Shown in pieces: positions 58,333-64,000 of a DNA stretch of 64,000 nucleotides. The DNA comes from Roseimicrobium gellanilyticum. GTDB lineage: Bacteria > Verrucomicrobiota > Verrucomicrobiia > Verrucomicrobiales > Verrucomicrobiaceae. The translations under genes and the position numbers were made by a program. The notes below the pieces were generated by a model. The model saw nothing but the letters and a program-made list of their open reading frames with translations. It ran no database searches and was not told where the DNA came from. The stretch lies in contig NZ_QNRR01000001.1 in NCBI RefSeq assembly GCF_003315205.1, positions 930,001 through 994,000 of the forward strand. Reading direction: 5' to 3'. Positions within the stretch are counted from its first letter, which is position 1. Each line of letters opens with the position of its first letter.

Positions 58333-61167
58333 ATGAAACACCTCACCCTGCGCCATACCTTTGGAGTCGGCCTCGTTGCGAGCCTCTCGCTCGCCGGCTC
58401 GGCCTTTGCGCAACCTCCTGCTCCCTCCGGACCGGTGGATTTCACCCGGGACGTGCAGACCCTGCTGGAGACGAAGTGCCTCGAGTGCCACAACCCTGCC
58501 AAGGTGAAGGGCAAGCTGCTCATGGATACCCAGGCCAACCTGCTGAAGGGTGGTGACACGGGTCCGGGTTACGTGGCAGGAAAGCCTGACGAAAGCGAGC
58601 TCATCAAGCGCATCGTGCTGCCGGAAGGCCATGACGAAATCATGCCCCCCAAGGGTGGTCCGCTGAAGCCTCAGGAGGTCGATGTGTTGAAGCGCTGGAT
58701 CGCCGAAGGCGCAAACTGGCCGCAAGGGCTGGCGCTCCGCCATCGCAGCGCGGAAGAGCTGAAGGCACTCGCCGATTTCCAGAGAAAGCTTCCCACGGTG
58801 ACGGAAGTGAAGATTCTCCCGGATAGCTACACGCTGGAAACCAAGCGCGACTTCAATCGCGTGGTGGTGCAGGCCAAGTTCGCGGACGCGACCACGCAGG
58901 ACGTGACTCAGTTCGCCAATCTCAAACTGGCGGACGACAAGATTGCCAAGATTGAAGGCAACATGCTGAAGCCCGGCGCGGACGGAAAGACTGAGCTGGT
59001 CGCCACGATTGGCAGCCAGGTGGTGAAGGCGCCTGTGGAGGTGAAGGGTGCCCAGACGGATCGTGAGGTTTCCTTCCGCCTGGATGTGATGCCTGTGTTC
59101 CTTCGCAGCGGGTGCAACCAGGGCGGTTGCCATGGTGCTGCGCGTGGCAAGGATGGCTTCCAGCTTTCCCTCTTCGGCTTCGACCCTGCGGGTGACTACA
59201 ATCGCATCACCCGCGAGATGGTGGGCCGCCGTGTGAATCTTGCCATCCCCGAGGAGAGCACCATCCTGGAGAAGTCCATCGGTGCAGTGCCTCACACGGG
59301 CAATGACGCCTTCCAGAAGGACTCCCAGTATTACAACACGTTGCTGGAGTGGATCCAGAAGGGCACTCCCGATGACAAGGCTGACGTGGCCAAGGTCACC
59401 GGGGTGGAAATCTATCCCACGCAGACCGTCCTCGAGGGCAAGGGCGCCAAGCAGCAGATCACCGTGCGTGCGAAGTACTCGGATGGTACGGACCGCGACG
59501 TGACGGATCTGGTGATCTTCAGCTCGAACAATGACCCGACCGCAGCAGTGACCAAGGGGGGGCTCGTGACTTCCGGCGACCGTGGTGAGGCCTTCGTCCT
59601 CGCTCGCTTCGATGTGTTCTCCATTGTCTCCCAGGTGATTGTGATCCCCGATGGTTTGAAGTACGAGCGTCCCAAGCTGGCTGAAGCCAACTACATCGAT
59701 ACGCTGGTCAACAACAAGCTGGATAAACTCCGTATCTTCCCCTCTTCCATCGCCGGCGATGAGGAGTATGTGCGCCGCCTCTACATTGACCTCGTGGGCA
59801 TGTATCCCACACCGGATGAAGTGAAGACCTTCCTCGCGGACAGCAATCCTGAGAAGCGCACTGCTCTGGTGGACAATCTCCTGCAGCGCAAGGAGTTCAC
59901 CGAAATGTGGGTGATGAAGTGGGCCGAACTGCTTCAGATTCGCTCGGGTCTGAACAACAACCGTCCTCCCTTCTACAAGAACGCGCTTCTCTACTACAAC
60001 TGGCTCGCTGAGCGCATCGGCAAGAACATGCCGCTCAACGAGATCGTGATCGAACTCCTGGGCAGCACGGGTGGTACGGTCTCCAGCCCGGCGGTGAATT
60101 TCTACCAGATGGAGCTCGACCCGCTGAAGCTCACGGAAAACGTGGCCCAGGTGTTCATGGGCATGCGCATCCAGTGCGCCCAGTGTCACAACCATCCTTT
60201 CGACCGCTGGACCATGGATGACTACTATGGCTTCCAGGCCTTCTTCATGCAGATTGGCCGCAAGCAGACGGACGATCCGCAGGAAGTGGTGGTGTACAAC
60301 AGCAAGGGTGGCGAAGCACGCCAGTTCCTGACGAAGGCCGTGATGAAGCCCAAGTTCCTGGGTGGCAACACACCGGAGATCAAGCCCGGCGAAGACCGCC
60401 GTGCCGTGATGGCCAAGTGGATGGCTTCCCCTGACAATCCGTACTTCGCCCGCAACATTTCCAACATCGTGTGGGCCCACTTCTTCGGCGTGGGCATCGT
60501 GGAGCCAGTGGATGATGTGCGCATCTCCAACCCGCCCTCGAATCCTGAACTGATGGAGGAACTCTCCAACCGTCTGACGGGCTACAACTACGACTTCCGC
60601 AAGCTCATCCGTGACATCGTGCTTTCACATACCTATCAGCGCACATCGCAGGTGAATGACAGCAACGAGTCGGACAAGCGGAACTTCTCGCACTCCACGG
60701 TGCGCCGCGTGCGTGCAGAGGTGCTGCTGGACGCCATCTCCCAGGTGACTGAGACGAAGAACAAGTTCCAGGGCCTGCCCCTCGGTGCCCGCGCGGTGCA
60801 GATCGCGGACGGTGCTGTGTCGAACTATTTCCTCACCACCTTCGGCCGCGCCAAGCGTGAGTCCGTGTGCTCCTGCGAGGTGAAAATGGAACCCACCTTG
60901 TCCCAGGCACTGCACCTGATGAATGGTGACGCGGTGAACGACCGCATCCGCCAGGGTGGCCTCATCCCGAAGATGCTCAAGGAGAACAAGACGGAGGCGG
61001 ATATCGTGAACGAAATCTATCTCCGCGCCTTCGGTCGCAAGCCGAATGAGAAGGAACTCGCCGCCATTAACAAGGCCCTCTCCGAAACCACCGACACCAA
61101 GCAGGCCGTACTGGAAGACCTCTTCTGGGCACTGCTGAATGCGAAGGAGTTCTACTTCACGCACTAA
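58333..61167 (+). CDS. PSD1/DUF1549-DUF1553 planctomycete-type cytochrome protein
   Basis: The 944-residue secreted protein (signal LVASLSLAGSAFAQ) contains an N-terminal planctomycete cytochrome c domain with haem motif CLECH (49-53). A second cysteine/histidine motif CNQGGCH occurs near 261-267, followed by Ig-like sequence. DUF1549 (about 450-650) includes CAQCH near 615 (QCAQCHNHPFDRW), and DUF1553 (about 690-930) includes YARNISNIVWAHFFG-like sequence, written here FARNISNIVWAHFFG. It is the third gene of the DUF1501/PPC/PSD1 unit and ends just before a strong terminator. The role is thought to be redox-linked and extracellular, but is unproven. Confidence 0.9.
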   Translation: MKHLTLRHTFGVGLVASLSLAGSAFAQPPAPSGPVDFTRDVQTLLETKCLECHNPAKVKGKLLMDTQANLLKGGDTGPGYVAGKPDESELIKRIVLPEGHDEIMPPKGGPLKPQEVDVLKRWIAEGANWPQGLALRHRSAEELKALADFQRKLPTVTEVKILPDSYTLETKRDFNRVVVQAKFADATTQDVTQFANLKLADDKIAKIEGNMLKPGADGKTELVATIGSQVVKAPVEVKGAQTDREVSFRLDVMPVFLRSGCNQGGCHGAARGKDGFQLSLFGFDPAGDYNRITREMVGRRVNLAIPEESTILEKSIGAVPHTGNDAFQKDSQYYNTLLEWIQKGTPDDKADVAKVTGVEIYPTQTVLEGKGAKQQITVRAKYSDGTDRDVTDLVIFSSNNDPTAAVTKGGLVTSGDRGEAFVLARFDVFSIVSQVIVIPDGLKYERPKLAEANYIDTLVNNKLDKLRIFPSSIAGDEEYVRRLYIDLVGMYPTPDEVKTFLADSNPEKRTALVDNLLQRKEFTEMWVMKWAELLQIRSGLNNNRPPFYKNALLYYNWLAERIGKNMPLNEIVIELLGSTGGTVSSPAVNFYQMELDPLKLTENVAQVFMGMRIQCAQCHNHPFDRWTMDDYYGFQAFFMQIGRKQTDDPQEVVVYNSKGGEARQFLTKAVMKPKFLGGNTPEIKPGEDRRAVMAKWMASPDNPYFARNISNIVWAHFFGVGIVEPVDDVRISNPPSNPELMEELSNRLTGYNYDFRKLIRDIVLSHTYQRTSQVNDSNESDKRNFSHSTVRRVRAEVLLDAISQVTETKNKFQGLPLGARAVQIADGAVSNYFLTTFGRAKRESVCSCEVKMEPTLSQALHLMNGDAVNDRIRQGGLIPKMLKENKTEADIVNEIYLRAFGRKPNEKELAAINKALSETTDTKQAVLEDLFWALLNAKEFYFTH

Positions 61168-61200
61168 GTGTGAGGCGAACTGATAACTGATTGAATCGAA

Positions 61201-61235
61201 AACGCCGGGTTGCGATGAGCACCCGGCGTTTTTTT
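61201..61235 (+). terminator. Rho-independent terminator of the DUF1501/PPC/PSD1 operon
   Basis: A perfect 10-bp stem AACGCCGGGT (61201-61210) and ACCCGGCGTT (61221-61230) with a 10-base loop is followed by a run of seven T (61229-61235). It stands 34 bp after the PSD1 stop and, because A residues precede the stem, may also act for the convergent ABC ATPase gene. Confidence 0.9.
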
Positions 61236-61245
61236 GTCTGCTTTC

Positions 61246-62322
61246 TCACCGCCTCAACAACAGCACGTCTTCCGTGCTTGCCATGACCTGAATCTCCTCC
61301 GCGCCTGGATCGAGGATGGAGTCGGGATTCATCTCGGCCACGCGGAGGGGGGTGCCGTCGCGCAGGGCGAATTCATACTGCACTTGCTCACCAAGATAGG
61401 TGGTCTCGATGATGTTTCCGTAGAACTTGTTTGGCGTGTCGCGTAGGGACTGCAGGGTTAGGGCCTCAGGGCGGATGCTGAGCATCACAGGTTGGCCGGC
61501 TACAGGTGTCCAGTCGGTGCCGGGTCTGCCGCGCAGCAGACCACAAGCGGTTTGCACATCCCAGAGACCATCGCGATAGCTGGCCTGTTTCACCACCCCT
61601 TCGATGAGGTTCGTTTCGCCAATGAAGCTGGCGACCATGGGGCTTACGGGATGCCGATACACAGTCATGGGCGTGCCGACCTGTGCGACCTTGCCCGCAT
61701 CCAGGATGGCCACACGGTCGGCCATGCTGAGTGCTTCCTTCTGATCGTGCGTCACGTAGATGGCAGTGAGGCCAAACTCCTTGCAGATGCGGCGGATTTC
61801 CGAGCGCATCTCGATACGCAGCTTCGCATCAAGGTTGGAGAGAGGTTCATCGAGCATCAGCACGCTGGGGCGCACCACGAGTGCTCGTGCCAGGGCCACG
61901 CGCTGCTGCTGCCCGCCGCTGAGTTGCTGGATGCGGCGCTGCTCCAGGCCGTCCATTTTCACGAGTTCCAGCGCCTCCTCCACGCGGTCGTCGATTTCCT
62001 CCTTGGGCCGCTTCCGTTCTTCAAGACCGAAGGCGACGTTCTCAGCCACGGTCATGTGTGGCCAGAGGGCGTAGCTTTGGAACATCATGGCCGCGCCGCG
62101 CTTGTGCGGCGGCACATGGCTCACGTCCTCACCATCGAAGAGGATCTGCCCCCTATCCGGCGTGTGGAAGCCTGCGATGTGCCGCAGGAGCGTGGTCTTG
62201 CCACAGCCGCTCGGGCCCAGGAGGAAGAAGAGCTCGCCGCGGGGAATGTCCAGCGATACGTCATTCAGCGCCAGGGTGGAGCCGAACTTCTTCGTGACAT
62301 GCCGGATGCTGATGCTGACCAT
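61246..62322 (-). CDS. ABC importer ATPase, PotA/FbpC type with TOBE domain
   Basis: The 358-residue ATPase has Walker A GPSGCGKTT, Q-loop FQSYALWPHM, signature LSGGQQQR, Walker B VLMLDEP and switch YVTHDQKEAL. A C-terminal TOBE-like domain covers about 240-358 (SIRPEALTL, TTYLGEQVQYEF). This fits spermidine/putrescine, iron or thiamine importers of the PotA/FbpC group. No permease or binding-protein gene lies next to it in the window; they would have to be elsewhere. The ATG at 62322 directly precedes the ABC domain; longer readings are unsupported. Confidence 0.92.
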   Translation of the reverse strand: MVSISIRHVTKKFGSTLALNDVSLDIPRGELFFLLGPSGCGKTTLLRHIAGFHTPDRGQILFDGEDVSHVPPHKRGAAMMFQSYALWPHMTVAENVAFGLEERKRPKEEIDDRVEEALELVKMDGLEQRRIQQLSGGQQQRVALARALVVRPSVLMLDEPLSNLDAKLRIEMRSEIRRICKEFGLTAIYVTHDQKEALSMADRVAILDAGKVAQVGTPMTVYRHPVSPMVASFIGETNLIEGVVKQASYRDGLWDVQTACGLLRGRPGTDWTPVAGQPVMLSIRPEALTLQSLRDTPNKFYGNIIETTYLGEQVQYEFALRDGTPLRVAEMNPDSILDPGAEEIQVMASTEDVLLLRR

Positions 62323-62541
62323 GCACGGCTGTTGTAGCGGGTGGAGCGCAGCGTGGCAAGCAGTGCCTTGGCATTCAGTCCCTTCATAAAAGTGGGAACT
62401 GGCAGGCTGCATGAGTCTTCAATCCCGGATTTGGAGGTCAGGCTGCCGTCGCAGAAGTCGGACGATTCGTGAAAATCGGGTGACTCCCGCCTCGTTCCCA
62501 CGCGCACACGTTCTCATCGCACCTCGTACCGTCTCCCTGTC

Positions 62542-64000
62542 ATGATCACGCGCCTCTTCCTTACTCTGCTCGCGGTCTTCTGCCTGTCCTTGCAGGGGCA
62601 GGCGGCGACCAAGCCCAATGTCGTCTTCATTCTTTGCGATGACCTCGGCACAGGTGATGTGAAGTGCTACAACCCCGAGGGCAAGATCGCCACGCCGCAC
62701 ATGGATGCCATTGCGGAGCGTGGGATGAAATTCACGGACGCGCACTCCAGCTCTGCTGTCTGCACGCCCACGCGCTACGGAGTGATGACGGGCCGGTACA
62801 ACTGGCGCTCGAAGCTGCAGAGCGCGGTGCTCGGAGGACTGAGCCCGCGATTGATTGAGAAGGACCGCATGACCGCGGCTTCTTTCCTCAAAGAGCAGGG
62901 GTACATGACTGCCTGCATCGGTAAGTGGCACCTGGGCATGGACTGGGTGGTGCTGCCGGGGAAGGATGTCAGTGAGCTGAAGATCGAATCAGCGGATCAG
63001 GTGAACAACGTGGACTATGCCCAGCCCATCAAGAACGGCCCGACCAGTGTGGGTTTTGACTACTACTTTGGCATCAGTGCCTCGCTGGACATGGTGCCGT
63101 ATTGCTTCATCGAGAACGACCGCGTGACCGTCGTGCCCACCGAAACCATGAAGCTGGCGATGAACAAGGGCGGCCCGCAGCAGACTTACACTCGAGAGGG
63201 CCCTGGTTCACCCGGCTTCAAAGGCGAGGATGTGCTGCCAACACTCACAAAGAAGGCGGTGCAGTTCATCAACGAATCCGCGGCAGGGGAAGGCAAGGTC
63301 GGCAAGCCCTTCTTCCTCTACCTGCCGCTGAACTCACCGCATACACCCATCCTTCCTTCCAAGGAGTGGCAGGGAAAGAGCGGATTGAACTTGTACGCAG
63401 ATTTCGTGATGGAGACGGACGATGCCATCGGCCAGATCGTGAATGCGCTCAAGCAACAGGGGGTGATGGAGAATACCATGGTGATTGTCACGAGCGACAA
63501 CGGTTGCTCACCCAGCGCGGATTATCCCACACTGCTGGCGAAGGGGCACAATCCCAGTGCGGCCTATCGGGGTACGAAGGCGGACATCTACGATGGAGGC
63601 CACCGTGTTCCCTTCCTCGTGCAATGGCCTGCCGTGGTGAAGGGCGGCGGGGTGTATGATCAGCCGGTTTGCCTGCTCGACTTCATGGCCACGTGTGCGG
63701 ATGCGCTGGGAGTGAAGCTGCCGGACAATGCCGCGGAGGACAGCGTGAGCTTCCTGCCTGCGCTGAAGGGCGGCAAGGAACCGGTGCGTGATACCATCGT
63801 ACACCATTCCATCCAGGGTTCGTTCTCCATCCGGCAGGGAAACTGGAAGCTCTGTCTGGCACCGGGGTCCGCGGGTTGGAGTGATCCGCGTCCTGGCAAG
63901 GAACCCCAGGACGCGCCTCGCATCCAGCTCTTCGATCTGAGCAAGGATGTGGGCGAGAAGAACAACATTGAGGCACAGCACCCTGATATCGTCGCGAAGC
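62542..64000 (+). CDS. Secreted type I sulfatase (partial, cut by right edge)
   Basis: At least 486 residues, reading open to the window end. It has a signal peptide (ITRLFLTLLAVFCLSLQG, ending QAA). The metal aspartates lie in LCDDLGTGD (32-40). The formylglycine site is CTPTR at 74-78 in the CxPxR context, and GKWHLG follows later. These are the marks of type I (formylglycine) sulfatases of the arylsulfatase A group, which need a formylglycine-generating enzyme encoded elsewhere. PVC bacteria use many for sulfated polysaccharides. The C-terminus and substrate subfamily are not visible. Confidence 0.92.
   Translation, partial: MITRLFLTLLAVFCLSLQGQAATKPNVVFILCDDLGTGDVKCYNPEGKIATPHMDAIAERGMKFTDAHSSSAVCTPTRYGVMTGRYNWRSKLQSAVLGGLSPRLIEKDRMTAASFLKEQGYMTACIGKWHLGMDWVVLPGKDVSELKIESADQVNNVDYAQPIKNGPTSVGFDYYFGISASLDMVPYCFIENDRVTVVPTETMKLAMNKGGPQQTYTREGPGSPGFKGEDVLPTLTKKAVQFINESAAGEGKVGKPFFLYLPLNSPHTPILPSKEWQGKSGLNLYADFVMETDDAIGQIVNALKQQGVMENTMVIVTSDNGCSPSADYPTLLAKGHNPSAAYRGTKADIYDGGHRVPFLVQWPAVVKGGGVYDQPVCLLDFMATCADALGVKLPDNAAEDSVSFLPALKGGKEPVRDTIVHHSIQGSFSIRQGNWKLCLAPGSAGWSDPRPGKEPQDAPRIQLFDLSKDVGEKNNIEAQHPDIVAK

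Noticed and set aside
55681-60480. Two minus-strand open frames of 848 and 733 codons
   Set aside because: Both mirror the PPC and PSD1 genes, which have signal peptides and family motifs on the plus strand.

Overview
The window looks like a chromosomal segment of a verrucomicrobium, probably order Verrucomicrobiales. It is GC-rich and carries several families typical of the PVC group: a DUF1501 / PPC-domain / PSD1-cytochrome triad, a ThuA plus haem-binding-dehydrogenase megaprotein, a secreted arylsulfatase, a PEP-CTERM protein, a sialidase, and TPR proteins with a peroxiredoxin-like end. This taxonomic call rests on gene content only; there is no rRNA. I saw no tRNA, CRISPR array, insertion sequence or prophage. 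Genes are densely packed, and the only convincing factor-independent terminator is at 61201-61235.

Layout. 1-5337: a divergent guanidine-type nitrogen locus. On the minus strand a NikR-like regulator precedes two DUF1989 proteins (UAAP1, then UAAP2 cut by the edge), the families now known as carboxyguanidine deiminase subunits. On the plus strand is an NMT1/TauA-type ABC importer. 5454-11386: fatty acid desaturase, SGNH-esterase/sialidase fusion, molybdenum-carrier-like protein, class II fructose-1,6-bisphosphatase (glpX) and small secreted or proline-rich proteins. 11402-21400: envelope genes (GT2 glycosyltransferase, SAF-domain oxidoreductase, GT39-like membrane glycosyltransferase, DUF3313 lipoprotein, TPR/redoxin-like protein, Trp-rich secreted protein). 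21415-28388: AraC regulator divergent from a PEP-hydrolase-family protein and the 1678-residue ThuA/dehydrogenase protein.

28609-34836 is the most exciting region. Five tightly packed minus-strand genes encode, in transcription order, a secreted zinc metallopeptidase ending in a domain that aligns without gaps to the VHL beta domain, a DapA-family lyase, a trypsin-like lipoprotein, a 4-hydroxyproline 2-epimerase and a D-amino-acid-dehydrogenase-like flavoprotein. A PAS-AraC regulator is divergent. VHL is the eukaryotic reader of hydroxyproline, and the residues lining its hydroxyproline pocket are kept here next to a hydroxyproline catabolic pathway. I propose an operon for recognising, cutting and consuming hydroxyproline-containing protein such as collagen or extensin.

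35127-44427: housekeeping genes (pdxH, hpt, moaD, a GNAT protein, glmS) and a large PEP-CTERM surface protein. 44608-51092: a possible lipid or secondary-metabolite locus with two different non-haem diiron enzymes (a haem-oxygenase-like one and an AurF-like one), a desaturase, a PAP2 phosphatase, a BtaA-like DUF3419 aminocarboxypropyl transferase, a GNAT-like protein, a zinc-ribbon protein and a hexapeptide acyltransferase. 51139-53949: a PP2C-like phosphatase behind a very short ORF, a metallo-beta-lactamase-fold hydrolase and two small secreted proteins. 54179-61167: the DUF1501/PPC/PSD1 triad. 61246-64000: an ABC importer ATPase without its permeases and a sulfatase cut by the right edge.
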